NCBI GenBank assembly: GCA_027313705.1 | Contig: DAHVDE010000031.1 | Coordinates: 1-57,893 of the forward strand | Length of the DNA stretch: 57,893 nt | Origin: Actinomycetota bacterium | GTDB lineage: Bacteria; Actinomycetota; Actinomycetes; Streptosporangiales; Streptosporangiaceae | Reading direction: 5' to 3' | In this document: one piece after another, positions 24,433-33,174 of the stretch | Position numbering within the stretch: position 1 is the first letter of the stretch | Layout of the letters: each line of letters begins with the position of its first letter | The notes under the pieces: model-generated | What the model was told of the DNA's origin: nothing | The model's input: the letters and a program-made list of their open reading frames with translations, nothing else | The model's database searches: none | Translations under genes and position numbers: made by a program

Positions 24433-27400
24433 ATGACGCCAGCAAATGGCAGCCAGGAAGAGCACGGTTACCTCGAGTCGCTCGGGGAGCGGGTTAGCGC
24501 CGCGCGCGCCGCGGCACACGCCCGCGGCGAGACCTTTTACCAGGGCGCGAGCCGGGTGCACCTGGCGGCGTTCCCGCCGAAGGAACGCTGGGACGACTGG
24601 GTGGAACTTTCCTCGCGTGCCTGGCCGGCCAGGGAGGAGAAGCACTACCAGCTCATCCCCACCACCTGTTTCAACTGCGAATCCGCCTGCGGCCTGCTCG
24701 CCTATGTGGACCGTAGCACCGGGCAGATCCGCAAGTTCGAAGGCAATCCCGAGCATCCAGGCTCCCGCGGCCGCAACTGTGCCAAGGGACCGGCCACCAT
24801 CAATCAGGTCACCGATCCCGACCGGATTCTCTACCCTCTCAAGAGGGCAGCAGAACGCGGTGCGGGCCGCTGGGAGCGCATCAGCTGGGACGAGGCGCTT
24901 GACACGCTGGCCGCGCGGATCCGGGCCGCCCTGGTACAGGACCGGCACAACGAGATCATGATTCACCTCGGCCGGCCTGGCGAGGACGGGTTCACCGAGC
25001 GGGTGCTGGCTAGCTGGGGGGTTGACGGACACAACTCCCATACCAACGTGTGCTCATCCGGCGGCAGGACCGGGTTCCAGTTCTGGCTGGGAATCGACCG
25101 GCCGAGTCCCGACCACGCCAACGCGGACGTCATCTACCTGATCAGCTCCCACCTGGAGGCCGGGCACTACTTCAACCCGCACGCCCAGCGGATCACCGAG
25201 GCCAGGGCAAGGGGCGCCAAGGTCATCGTGCTCGACACCCGCCTGTCCAACACCGCTACCCACGCCGACTACTGGCTGTCGCCGCAGCCGGGCAGCGAGG
25301 CCGCGATCAACCTGGCCATCGCCAGCTACCTGATCAGGACCCGTCGCTACGACGCCGCCTTCGTGCGCCGCTGGTGGAACTGGGCCGAGTACCTGACGCG
25401 GTGCCATCCGGACCTGCCGCCCACGTTCGAGGCTTTCCAGGAGGTGCTCGACGGCTTGTACGCGGACTTCACTTTCGAGTTCGCGGCGGCCGAGGCTGGC
25501 CTGGACGCGGCCGTGCTGGCGGAGGTCGCCGAGGTAGTAGCGGGCGCGGGGACCAGGTTCTCCTGTCATTCCTGGCGGTCGGCGGCGGCAGGAAACCTGG
25601 GCGGATGGCAGGTATCTCGCACTTTGTTCCTCATCTCCGCCCTGCTCGGCGCGGTCGCCACCGAGGGCGGCACGTTCCCCAACGCCTGGAACAAGTTCGT
25701 GCCGCGGCCGATCCACGTCCCGCCGCACCCTGCCGTCTGGCAGGACCTGTCGTGGCCGGAGGAGTTCCCGCTAGCCCAGAACGAGCTGAGCTTCCTGCTG
25801 CCGCACTTCCTCAAGGACGGCCGCGGCAGGCTCGACACCTACTTCACCAGGGTCTACAACCCGGTCTGGACCAACCCTGACGGATTGTCCTGGATGGAGG
25901 TGCTTACCGACGAGGCCAAGGTGGGCTGCTTCGTCGCTCTCACCCCTACCTGGAACGAGTCGGCCTACTTCGCCGACTTCATACTGCCGATGGGCCACTC
26001 GAGCGAGCGGCACGACACCCATTCCTACGAGCAGTACGACGGCCAGTGGATCGGGTTCAGGCAGCCGGTGCTCCGGGCAAGCAGGGAGCGGCTCGGCGAG
26101 CAGGTCACCGACACCAGGCAGGTCAATCCTGGTGAAGTCTGGGAAGAGAACGAGTTCTGGATCGAGCTGTCCTGGCGGATCGACCCCGACGGCTCCCTCG
26201 GCATCCGCAAGTACCACGAATCCGTTGCCCGTCCGGGCGAGAAGCTGACCGTGGATGAGTATTACTCCTGGATGTTCGAGCACTCAGTCCCCGGCTTGCC
26301 AGAACGCGCCGCGGGCGAAGGGCTGACGCCACTGGCGTGGATGCGCCGCTACGGGGCATTCGAGATCAGCAAGGGCCAGGGCGCGGTGCACGAGCAGCCG
26401 GTGCCGGAAAACGAGCTAGCTGACCTCGCGGTCAGCCCGGCCGGCCGGGTCTATACCACCGCTCCCGCCCCGCCGTCGGTCAACATCGTGCCGACCGGCG
26501 GACCCGTTCCCGACGACCAGGGCAGGCGCCCGGCCGGCGTGATGATCGACGGGGTAGTAAGGCGCGGCTTCCCCACCCCCTCAGGCCGGCTTGAGTTCTG
26601 GTCATCGACGCTGGATGCCTGGGGCTGGCCAGAGCACGCGCTGCCCGGATACATCCGCAGTCACGTGCATCCATCGGCACTCCAGCCCGGCCAGCTCGTG
26701 CTCTTGTCCACGTTCAGGCTGCCCACCCAGATTCACACCCGCTCAGCGAACAGCAAATGGCTCGACGAGCTTGCCCACACCAACCCGGTCTGGATTCACC
26801 CTGACGATGCCGCCAGGCTCGGTATCAAGCGGACAGGGGATCTGGTCAGAGTGGAAACGGAGATCGGCTACTTCGTCGCGAAGGCGTGGCTGACCCAGGG
26901 CATCAGGCCCGGCGTCGTGGCGTGCTCTCACCACATGGGCCGCTGGAAGCTCGCCGGACATGACCAGACCAGCAGCGGTGGCATGATGGCGACCGTCGGC
27001 CTGGATCGCAGCGGATCAAGCTGGGCGATGCACACGCAAGCCAGCGTCGGGCCATATCGCTCGGCGGATCCGGACACCGCGCGAATCTGGTGGAGCGATA
27101 CCGGCGTGCACCAGAACCTGACCTTCCCTGTGCACCCCGACCCCATCTCAGGCATGCACTGCTGGCACCAGGCGGTGACCGTGCGGCTGGCAGCACCTGG
27201 CGACCGGCATGGCGACATCGCCGTGGACACGGCCAAGGCGAGGGAGGTGTACCGGCGGTGGATGGAGCAGACTCGTCCCGCCGGTCATGTCTCGCCTGAC
27301 GGCACCCGCCGCCCCAAGTGGCTGATGCGGCCGCTCAAGCCGAGCGCGGCCGCCTTCGCGCTGCCGGCCGGTTCCGCTCGGGGCAGCGCCGCGGCAAGTC

Positions 27401-27435
27401 AGCAAGTGCCCGGCCAGGATGGGCCGGGCAAGTGA
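24433..27435 (+). CDS. Molybdopterin-dependent oxidoreductase, catalytic subunit (1000 aa)
   Basis: A member of the complex iron-sulfur molybdoenzyme family. The N-terminal 4Fe-4S motif is CFNCESACG (Cys79, 82, 86) with the fourth ligand in GRNCAKG (Cys116). Next are the bis-MGD-binding domains, with WERISWDEALD and a TNVCSSGGRTGF segment where a Cys or Ser may ligate Mo. The C-terminal cap domain includes STFRLPTQIHTRSANSKW and IHPDDAARLGI. There is no obvious Tat signal at the N-terminus, unlike most exported homologues, so the active site may face the cytoplasm. Substrate (polysulfide, thiosulfate, tetrathionate, arsenate or other) cannot be decided by eye. It sits between the FeS/NrfD fusion and the chaperone. 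Confidence 0.92.
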   Translation: MTPANGSQEEHGYLESLGERVSAARAAAHARGETFYQGASRVHLAAFPPKERWDDWVELSSRAWPAREEKHYQLIPTTCFNCESACGLLAYVDRSTGQIRKFEGNPEHPGSRGRNCAKGPATINQVTDPDRILYPLKRAAERGAGRWERISWDEALDTLAARIRAALVQDRHNEIMIHLGRPGEDGFTERVLASWGVDGHNSHTNVCSSGGRTGFQFWLGIDRPSPDHANADVIYLISSHLEAGHYFNPHAQRITEARARGAKVIVLDTRLSNTATHADYWLSPQPGSEAAINLAIASYLIRTRRYDAAFVRRWWNWAEYLTRCHPDLPPTFEAFQEVLDGLYADFTFEFAAAEAGLDAAVLAEVAEVVAGAGTRFSCHSWRSAAAGNLGGWQVSRTLFLISALLGAVATEGGTFPNAWNKFVPRPIHVPPHPAVWQDLSWPEEFPLAQNELSFLLPHFLKDGRGRLDTYFTRVYNPVWTNPDGLSWMEVLTDEAKVGCFVALTPTWNESAYFADFILPMGHSSERHDTHSYEQYDGQWIGFRQPVLRASRERLGEQVTDTRQVNPGEVWEENEFWIELSWRIDPDGSLGIRKYHESVARPGEKLTVDEYYSWMFEHSVPGLPERAAGEGLTPLAWMRRYGAFEISKGQGAVHEQPVPENELADLAVSPAGRVYTTAPAPPSVNIVPTGGPVPDDQGRRPAGVMIDGVVRRGFPTPSGRLEFWSSTLDAWGWPEHALPGYIRSHVHPSALQPGQLVLLSTFRLPTQIHTRSANSKWLDELAHTNPVWIHPDDAARLGIKRTGDLVRVETEIGYFVAKAWLTQGIRPGVVACSHHMGRWKLAGHDQTSSGGMMATVGLDRSGSSWAMHTQASVGPYRSADPDTARIWWSDTGVHQNLTFPVHPDPISGMHCWHQAVTVRLAAPGDRHGDIAVDTAKAREVYRRWMEQTRPAGHVSPDGTRRPKWLMRPLKPSAAAFALPAGSARGSAAASQQVPGQDGPGK

Positions 27436-28316
27436 CCGCGGGTCGCTGGGAACTCATCAGGGCGCTTGGCGCGATCGCCGACAACCCGGCCGATGCCCGC
27501 ACCGCCAGCGAGGTGCTCGGGCTGGCCGGTCCCGACCCCGCCGAGCACACCGAGGTCTTCGTGCTCAACTGCCCGCCCTACGCGGCGGTCTACCTCGGGC
27601 CGCAGGGCAGCCTCGGCGGCGAGGCGGCTGACCGGGTGGCAGGGTTCTGGCGAGCGCTCGGACTTGCCACCCCGACGGAACCAGATCACCTGGCCGCACT
27701 GCTCGGCCTGTACGCCTGCCTCGGCGAAGCCGGCGCAGGTGCCAGGCGCGCGGCCGCCAAGGACGCGCTGGCACGGGCCAGGTACGCCTTGCTGGCCGAA
27801 CATCTGTGGCCTTGGCTGCCCGGCTACCTTGACGCTGTAGCCAGCCTCGCCACCAGTGCCCTGCCCGCCTGGGCGGCGCTCGCCCGCCGCGCGCTGGCGG
27901 CCGAGTACGCGGCGGTCGCGAGGGAACAGCCGCCAGCCGCCGGCCTGCCGCTGGCGCTGCGCGCCGCGCCCCCGCCGCTCAGCCATGGCCAGTCATTCGG
28001 AGACCTGGTCTCCGGTCTCGTCGCGCCTGCCCGCAGCGGGATCATCCTCACTCGCACCGGGCTGGCGCAGGGCGCGGCCCGCACGGGCACCGGGCACCGG
28101 ATCGGCGAACGGCGCTTCGCACTGCGCTCGATGATCGAGCAAGACGCCGAGGCGACCCTTCGCTGGCTCGGCCGCGAGGCGGAATCCTGGTCGGCCAGGC
28201 ACGCCAGCCGCCAGGCACGCGACGCCACCAGCCAGTGGTGGTCACACCGCGCGGCGCAGACGGCTGGCGTTCTCCGCGGGGCGGCCGCCACGCTCGCGAC
28301 CGCCCCTGGCGCCTAG
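27432..28316 (+). CDS. TorD/DmsD-like molybdoenzyme chaperone (294 aa)
   Basis: The GTG start overlaps the stop of the oxidoreductase (GTGA). The protein is alpha-helical. The N-terminal part (about residues 1-160) has EVFVLNCPPYAAVYLGPQGS and HLAALLGLYACLGEAG, matching the TorD fold (Y.xxYLGP, E.DHL..LL..). The C-terminal part is a further Ala/Arg-rich helical segment. Chaperones of this group bind the apo-enzyme and guide molybdenum-cofactor insertion. Its place as the last gene of the operon supports this role. Confidence 0.85.
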   Translation: MTAGRWELIRALGAIADNPADARTASEVLGLAGPDPAEHTEVFVLNCPPYAAVYLGPQGSLGGEAADRVAGFWRALGLATPTEPDHLAALLGLYACLGEAGAGARRAAAKDALARARYALLAEHLWPWLPGYLDAVASLATSALPAWAALARRALAAEYAAVAREQPPAAGLPLALRAAPPPLSHGQSFGDLVSGLVAPARSGIILTRTGLAQGAARTGTGHRIGERRFALRSMIEQDAEATLRWLGREAESWSARHASRQARDATSQWWSHRAAQTAGVLRGAAATLATAPGA

Positions 28317-28323
28317 ACCGTTC

Positions 28324-29253
28324 CTAAGGCATCTGGCCCGCGCGGTCGACGATCGCCGATCCGAGCAGCGACGATGCCCGGTCAGCGCGGCGCCTGCCGG
28401 CCGCGCTGCCGGTGAGCAAGGCGACGCCCGCAGCTGCCCACAGCAGGACGGCCAGGCAGCCGTACCACAGGCTTTCCTGAGCCGGCGAGACGCCGAACGG
28501 GCTGAATACCACCAGGAAACCGGTGAACGAGGCGTGGGTGAGCTGGGCAAGCAGCAGGCTGCCCGTGTGCTCGTAGGCCCAGACGATCAGGACACGCAAC
28601 GCGGTCAGGGCGGCGGCGAAAGCTACCGCGAAGGCCGGCAGCCAGGCGCCGTGCGGGTGCACGCCCAGGTGGTCAAGTACCGGCAGATGCCATGCACCCC
28701 ACAACAGTCCGAGCAGCGCGGCACCCGCAGCCTGGTGGCGGAACCTGCCGGCCATTCTCGGCCAGGCATACCCGGTCCAGCCGAGTTCCTCGCAGAACCC
28801 CGCTAGCAGGCCGAACCCGAGTCCGTACGGGTTGAGCTGCGGCGTGAATACCAGCGAAACAACGCCGCGCAAGGCAAGCAGCACCGTCACCGTCGCGGCA
28901 GGCGGCAGTAGCACCAGCAGGTACCAGCGAGCCCCGGCGTGCGACAGCCGCATCCTGGCGCGCAGTTCGCGCCGCCCGGCCGCCCCGGCGGTCAGCCCGG
29001 TCAGGGCTACACCCGCCACGCCGACACCGATCACCATGACAGGGAACATGCCGAGCGCCCGCCACATCTGCCCGGCCGTTCCCGCCCCGGCGAGCTGCGG
29101 TCCGTAGATCACTATGGCCGCGGCTAGCGACAACGCAAAGGCCGTAGCGAAATAGGCCAGGACAGGACGCCGTCGCACCCGGTCGCGCCATCCGTGCCCT
29201 GCGACGCGGCCTGGCGCGGCCGTGGCCTCGCCTCTCGCTGCGATACCTGCCAT
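28324..29253 (-). CDS. CPBP-family intramembrane metalloprotease (309 aa)
   Basis: About eight membrane helices. The CAAX-protease/bacteriocin-processing motifs are present: EELGWTGYAWPR (EExxxxR-like, motif 1) and LWGAWHLPVL (motif 2 His), with a third polar helix later. ATG 29253 has GGAGGTG upstream. It is divergent from a TetR regulator across a 110-base gap that contains a perfect palindrome, so it is probably controlled by that regulator. The substrate is unknown. Confidence 0.9.
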   Translation of the reverse strand: MAGIAARGEATAAPGRVAGHGWRDRVRRRPVLAYFATAFALSLAAAIVIYGPQLAGAGTAGQMWRALGMFPVMVIGVGVAGVALTGLTAGAAGRRELRARMRLSHAGARWYLLVLLPPAATVTVLLALRGVVSLVFTPQLNPYGLGFGLLAGFCEELGWTGYAWPRMAGRFRHQAAGAALLGLLWGAWHLPVLDHLGVHPHGAWLPAFAVAFAAALTALRVLIVWAYEHTGSLLLAQLTHASFTGFLVVFSPFGVSPAQESLWYGCLAVLLWAAAGVALLTGSAAGRRRADRASSLLGSAIVDRAGQMP

Positions 29254-29278
29254 CGCGGCGCACCTCCAGTCAAGTAAG

Positions 29279-29292
29279 TTTACAGATGTAAA
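29279..29292. promoter_or_regulatory. Palindromic candidate operator (TTTACA-GA-TGTAAA)
   Basis: This perfect 14-base palindrome lies in the AT-rich gap between the divergent CPBP and tetR genes. A second, shorter palindrome, GTATGTATAC, lies at 29302-29311. The position suggests the TetR binding site controlling both directions. Confidence 0.55.
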
Positions 29293-29363
29293 TTTTCTGT
29301 CGTATGTATACTGATGTCAAGCGAATGGCAAGTCAAGGCGACAGGGAGGAAAGTGAGCGTCCC

Positions 29364-29996
29364 ATGAGCGCGGCCGGCGTTCCTGCGGTTCGCCGGGGCA
29401 CGAGACCACGTAATCCCCGCGGGCAAGGTGTGCGGCTGCGCGAGGAAATCATCGATGCGGCGATGGCCATGGTGGCGACGACCGGCAACCTGGCCCAGCT
29501 GACGCTGCGCGCGGTGGCCAAACAGGCAGGCGTCACCGCACCTGCCATCTACCGGCACTTCCCCGACCTCGACCACCTGGCCGCCGCCGTGGTCGAGCGC
29601 TGTTTCGCTGACCTTGCCGCCGATCGCGCCGACGTTCCCGCCGATGCCAGCCCGGTCCAGGCGCTCCAGCACCGGCTGCACGGCTACCTGGCCTTCGCCC
29701 TGGCGCACCCCGGCCATTACCAGGTGATGTTCGGCCCCGACCCGCTAGCCTCGCTGGCGACCGACTACCAGCATTCGCCCCGCAGGGCCACCTTCGAGTC
29801 CCTGGTCCAGGCCGTGGCCCGCTGCCACCGCGCCGGGCAGGAGATGCCGCAGGCCGAAGCCGTGCGGACCGCGACCCTGCTCTGGGCCACCGTCCACGGC
29901 CTGGCCTCGCTGCGCATCAGCCGGCCGAACTTCCCCTGGCCAGACACCTGGCTGCTGCTAGACGACGCGATCACCCGGATACTGGCCGCTAGCTGA
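29364..29996 (+). CDS. TetR-family transcriptional regulator (210 aa)
   Basis: The N-terminal HTH (about residues 20-70) has LREEIIDAAMAMVATTGNLA, LTLRAVAKQAGVTAPAIYRH and FPDLDHLAAAVVERCFADL, the standard TetR DNA-binding domain. The C-terminus (about 90-205) has the WxxVHGLASLR motif of the TetR_C_33-like group (LLWATVHGLASLRIS). ATG 29364 is used; an upstream in-frame start at 29304 would overlap the operator region. It probably represses the divergent CPBP protease and itself. The ligand is unknown. Confidence 0.92.
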   Translation: MSAAGVPAVRRGTRPRNPRGQGVRLREEIIDAAMAMVATTGNLAQLTLRAVAKQAGVTAPAIYRHFPDLDHLAAAVVERCFADLAADRADVPADASPVQALQHRLHGYLAFALAHPGHYQVMFGPDPLASLATDYQHSPRRATFESLVQAVARCHRAGQEMPQAEAVRTATLLWATVHGLASLRISRPNFPWPDTWLLLDDAITRILAAS

Positions 29997-30257
29997 CAGC
30001 AGGCGCGGCCGGCTCGCGCACCTTCTTGCCACGCCGTCGGGAGCCTGCCTTGGCCGCGTTCAGCACCGCATGCGGTCAGGCGGTCAGGCGGTCAGGCCCA
30101 CGATGTCACAACGTGCGCGCCCCGCGCCCCACCTTGTGGCGGCGTGGGGGGTTGGCGGGGTTGCCAGGCAGTCGCATTCGATGGAATATCGCTTTAAGGC
30201 GAGATGTGCGATCTATCGGAACTTAAAAAGAGAGCTTGACCGGCAGGGAGGTTACTC
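29997..30257. other. Intergenic region with 8-base tandem repeat
   Basis: GCGGTCAG is repeated three times at 30072-30095. On the minus strand, 29994-30070 reads as a basic 25-residue stretch (NAAKAGSRRRGKKVREPA), which could be a remnant tail but has no credible start. The right part is AT-rich (ATCGGAACTTAAAAAGAGAG) and probably holds the promoter of the DUF3311/MctP pair. It ends with the GGGAGG ribosome-binding site. Confidence 0.4.
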
Positions 30258-30470
30258 ATGGCTCATGAACGCAGGACTGGGTCGCGTAACCGGTGGGTGC
30301 TTGTGCTGTTGGCGGTACCGCTGGTCGCGACGCTCGTGCCCGAGTTCTACAACTTCACCGCCCCGTCCATCGGCGGCATGCCCTTCTTCTACTGGTGGCA
30401 ACTGCTCTGGGTCGCCGGCGTCGCGGCATGCGTGACGATCGTCTATCTCGCGACGAGGAGAGCCAGATGA
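30258..30470 (+). CDS. DUF3311 small membrane protein (70 aa)
   Basis: Two membrane helices (about residues 12-30 and 45-65) separated by a short outside loop (PEFYNFTAPSIGGMPFFYWW). The motif P.FYN..PS..G.PFFYWWQL is the hallmark of DUF3311. It is almost always encoded directly before an MctP/SSS-type permease, as here, with an ATGA overlap. It is probably a small accessory subunit of that transporter. GGGAGG lies eight bases ahead of the ATG. Confidence 0.93.
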   Translation: MAHERRTGSRNRWVLVLLAVPLVATLVPEFYNFTAPSIGGMPFFYWWQLLWVAGVAACVTIVYLATRRAR

Positions 30471-32065
30471 CCCCGCCATTTAATGCTCTCGAGTTCGGCA
30501 TCGTCGTCGCCATGTTCGTGATCGTGACCGGGCTCGGCTTCGCGGCGGCCAGGTGGCGCCGCGGCACGACGCTCGCCAGCCTCGAGGAATGGGGCCTTGG
30601 CGGCCGCAGGTTCGGCACCGTGGTGAGCTGGTTCCTCATCGGCGGCGACCTCTATACCGCCTACACCTTCGTGGCGGTACCCGCCTTGCTGTTCGGGGTT
30701 GGCGCACTCGGCTTCTTCGCCGTTCCTTACACAATCGCGGTGTTCCCGCTGGTCATGTTCGCCGCCGCGCGGATGTGGTCGGTGTGCCATGAACGCGGCT
30801 ACGTGACGGCGGCCGAGTTCGTCAGGGGCAGGCACGGGTCCGCCCTGCTCGCGCTGCTCGTCGCGATCACCGGCATCGTCGCGACCCTCCCTTACATCGC
30901 ATTGCAGCTCACCGGGATCAAGGCCGTCATCGAGGTCATGGGCATCGGCGGAGACTGGCCGCTGTGGATCGCGTTCGTCGTGCTCGCGGCCTACACGTTC
31001 ACCTCTGGGCTGCGCGCTCCGGCGCTGATAGCGTTCGTCAAGGATATCCTCATCTACATCATGGTGATCGTCGCCGTCATCTACATCCCTTACAAGCTCG
31101 GCGGTTACGGCGTCATCTTCCACCGGGCCAACAGCGCGCTCGCCGCCAAGGGCCTGAGCACTTTGCTGAGCGGATCGCAGTACCTGGGCTACTCCACCCT
31201 GGCGCTCGGCTCGGCACTGGCGTTGTTCCTTTACCCGCACGCGGTCACTGGAGTGCTCGCATCCCGTAGCAGGGACGTGGTGAAGAAGAACATGTCGCTG
31301 CTGCCCGCCTACTCGCTGATGCTGGGATTCATCGCCTTGCTCGGCTACATGGCGCTCGCCGCGGGAGTCAAGCCGGTCGGCGGCACGGCAACCTCGCCAG
31401 ACACCAACACGATCGTTCCCGTGCTGTTCAACAGCGAGTTCCCGCATTGGTTTGCCGCCATCACCTTCGGCGCCATCACCATCGGTGCCCTCGTACCAGC
31501 CGCGATCATGGCGATCGCCGCCGCCAATACGTTCGCCCGCGATATCTACCTTCCCTACATCAGAAGGAACGCCAGCGACCGGGAACAAGGGCTGGTCAGC
31601 CAGATCGTCTCCGTGCTGCTCAAGCTCGGCGCCGTCGGCGTGATCGTCGGCCTGAAGCTGACGTTCGCGCTCGAGCTCCAGCTGATCGGCGGCGTCATCG
31701 TCATCCAGATCCTGCCGTCCGTCCTGCTCGGCCTCTATACCCGCTGGTATCACCGCTGGGCGCTGGTAGTCGGCTGGGTCGTAGGCATGGGCCTGTCTGT
31801 CTACATGCTCTACGTCACGCCGAGCAAGACGGCCGCGCATTTCGGCAGCGCCTCATTCGCCTTTTCTACCTGGGGATTCAACACCAAGATGACGATCTGG
31901 ACCGGGATCGTCGGCGTCGCCGCGAACCTGGTAGTGGCCACCGCGCTCACCCCGCTGCTGGCCAGGCTGCCGCGCGGCGCAGACGCGACCAGTCCTGCGG
32001 ACTACGAAGAAGAGGAGGCGCCGGCGATGCCGTTCGGGCCTGAGCATGCGGCAGGTGCGGCGTAA
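30467..32065 (+). CDS. mctP: Sodium:solute symporter, monocarboxylate uptake permease type (532 aa)
   Basis: An SSS-family permease with about 13 membrane helices. It starts LEFGIVVAMFVIVTGLGFAA and has the family pattern EEWGLGGRRFGTVVSWFLIG in the first loop, LPYIALQLTGIKAVIEVMGI in the middle and IGALVPAAIMAIAAANTFA later. With its DUF3311 partner it matches the MctP group, which takes up lactate, pyruvate, propionate or acetate. The acidic C-terminal tail (YEEEEAPAMPFGPEH) is cytoplasmic. A strong hairpin terminator follows 32 bases after the stop. Gene symbol is by family resemblance. Confidence 0.88.
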   Translation: MTPPFNALEFGIVVAMFVIVTGLGFAAARWRRGTTLASLEEWGLGGRRFGTVVSWFLIGGDLYTAYTFVAVPALLFGVGALGFFAVPYTIAVFPLVMFAAARMWSVCHERGYVTAAEFVRGRHGSALLALLVAITGIVATLPYIALQLTGIKAVIEVMGIGGDWPLWIAFVVLAAYTFTSGLRAPALIAFVKDILIYIMVIVAVIYIPYKLGGYGVIFHRANSALAAKGLSTLLSGSQYLGYSTLALGSALALFLYPHAVTGVLASRSRDVVKKNMSLLPAYSLMLGFIALLGYMALAAGVKPVGGTATSPDTNTIVPVLFNSEFPHWFAAITFGAITIGALVPAAIMAIAAANTFARDIYLPYIRRNASDREQGLVSQIVSVLLKLGAVGVIVGLKLTFALELQLIGGVIVIQILPSVLLGLYTRWYHRWALVVGWVVGMGLSVYMLYVTPSKTAAHFGSASFAFSTWGFNTKMTIWTGIVGVAANLVVATALTPLLARLPRGADATSPADYEEEEAPAMPFGPEHAAGAA

Positions 32066-32097
32066 CGCCAGGCAGCCCGCTCCAGCCGCGGTCAGGT

Positions 32098-32145
32098 GCG
32101 GCGCCGGCCATCCGCACTAAGGTGCTTCAGGACGGCCGGCGCCGC
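32098..32145 (+). terminator. GC-rich hairpin terminator after mctP
   Basis: GCGGCGCCGGCC (32098-32109) pairs perfectly with GGCCGGCGCCGC (32134-32145). The RNA would end in a pyrimidine-rich run (AGTTCTCCCCCC). Confidence 0.75.
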
Positions 32146-32293
32146 AGTTCTCCCCCCCAGCCTTAGCGTCCTTTTCGACTCCGAGATCGGCCTGTACGCT
32201 TGGAACTGGTTGGAACCTCACCTACTCGCGAGGTACCTGTCTGGAGTGAGGGCGGCCTGCCTGGCGACCAAACCTGAGGCCGCCCTCGCACTC

Positions 32294-32350
32294 TTAGATC
32301 AGGCCCGCGAGCAGCGCCAGCACTGCCTGTACGATGCCGTGCCACTCCAT
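32294..32350 (-). CDS. Candidate 18-residue hydrophobic peptide
   Basis: The ATG at 32350 has a strong GGGGGAGG sequence about seven bases upstream. The peptide MEWHGIVQAVLALLAGLI could span half to one membrane leaflet. It lies divergent to the NUDIX gene in otherwise non-coding DNA. It could be a small membrane protein, toxin-like peptide or leader. Nothing but the ribosome-binding site and composition supports it. Confidence 0.35.
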   Translation of the reverse strand: MEWHGIVQAVLALLAGLI

Positions 32351-32402
32351 GGCCTTCCCTCCCCCTGAGAGACTTCGGCGGTAAGCACTTCCTTTAGCTC
32401 AG

Positions 32403-32428
32403 ATGTGCTCCAAATAATTAGAGCACAT
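32403..32428. promoter_or_regulatory. Inverted repeat and leaderless promoter upstream of the NUDIX regulator
   Basis: ATGTGCTC (32403-32410) and GAGCACAT (32421-32428) are perfect inverted arms around an AT-rich 10-base spacer. TACACT (32444-32449) lies seven bases before the ATG at 32457 and would be the -10 box of a leaderless transcript. The right arm overlaps the expected -35 position, as for a repressor site. Confidence 0.5.
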
Positions 32429-32456
32429 GCGCGCTAACTTGTCTACACTGCTAGCC

Positions 32457-33131
32457 ATGGGAACCCAACCGGACCAGGGCTCGGCCGCGGTCTACCGGGA
32501 TAGCTCGGGGCGAACCCTGGCCGACTACCCCCGTCCCTCGGTCGCCGTCGACACCGCACTGCTGACCGTCCTGCCCGGCGAGCATCAGCTTTCCGTGCTC
32601 GAAGTGCGGCGGCCAGAAGGCACCGGGTGGGCACTGCCAGGCACCTTCCTGCATCAGGGCGAGCGGCTGAGCGACGCCGTCAAGCGATCCCTTCACGCCA
32701 AGGCAGGAGTTACCGGCATGTCCCCGCGCCAGCTTCAGGTCTTCGACGACCCAGCCAGGGACTCACGCGGCTGGGTTCTGTCCGTAGCCCACGTCGACCT
32801 CGTGGCGGCCAGTCGCCTTGAGCGCCGGCCGGCCGACTGTACCCGCCTCGTGCCTGTGGACCGCCCCGGCAGGCTGCCCTACGGTCACGAGCAGATCATC
32901 GAGCGCGCCGTGACCGAGGTCAGGGAGCGCTACGCAGCCATCCCCGATCCTGGCCTGCTGCTCGATGAGCCTTTCACCGTGCTGGCGCTGCGCCGGCTGC
33001 ACGAGGCCGTCGCCGGGCAGTCACTTCAGCGCGACACCTTCCGCCGCCTGATGGAACCGCACCTGATCGGCACCGGGCAGACCCGCGCCAGTGGCCCTGG
33101 CCGGCCAGCCGAACTGTTCCGCCGCCGGTAA
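32457..33131 (+). CDS. NUDIX domain protein with winged-helix C-terminus, NrtR-like (224 aa)
   Basis: Residues about 25-145 form a NUDIX fold (VAVDTALLTVLPGEHQLSVL, GWALPGTFLHQGERLSDAVKR). The catalytic NUDIX box GxxxxxExxxxxREUxEEx is degenerate: EERL-type acidic residues are mostly replaced (KRSLHAKAGV). The C-terminal part (about 145-215) is a winged-helix segment (GRLPYGHEQIIERAVTEVRE, FTVLALRRLHEAV, RDTFRRLME). This is the NrtR layout, a regulator of NAD metabolism or sugar use whose NUDIX domain binds rather than cleaves its ligand. No ribosome-binding site precedes 32457, fitting leaderless translation. Confidence 0.82.
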   Translation: MGTQPDQGSAAVYRDSSGRTLADYPRPSVAVDTALLTVLPGEHQLSVLEVRRPEGTGWALPGTFLHQGERLSDAVKRSLHAKAGVTGMSPRQLQVFDDPARDSRGWVLSVAHVDLVAASRLERRPADCTRLVPVDRPGRLPYGHEQIIERAVTEVRERYAAIPDPGLLLDEPFTVLALRRLHEAVAGQSLQRDTFRRLMEPHLIGTGQTRASGPGRPAELFRRR

Positions 33132-33174
33132 CCGGGCTGCGACCGCAGGGAGAGCCGCACCTGAAGGCCAGGGC

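Noticed and set aside
29994-30070. A basic 25-residue peptide on the minus strand
   Set aside because: It lacks a convincing start and ribosome-binding site and overlaps the end of tetR; kept only as a note in the intergenic entry.
30443-31840. A 465-codon leftward frame rich in Asp, His and Arg
   Set aside because: Antisense of the MctP permease; membrane helices read in the reverse strand give this composition.
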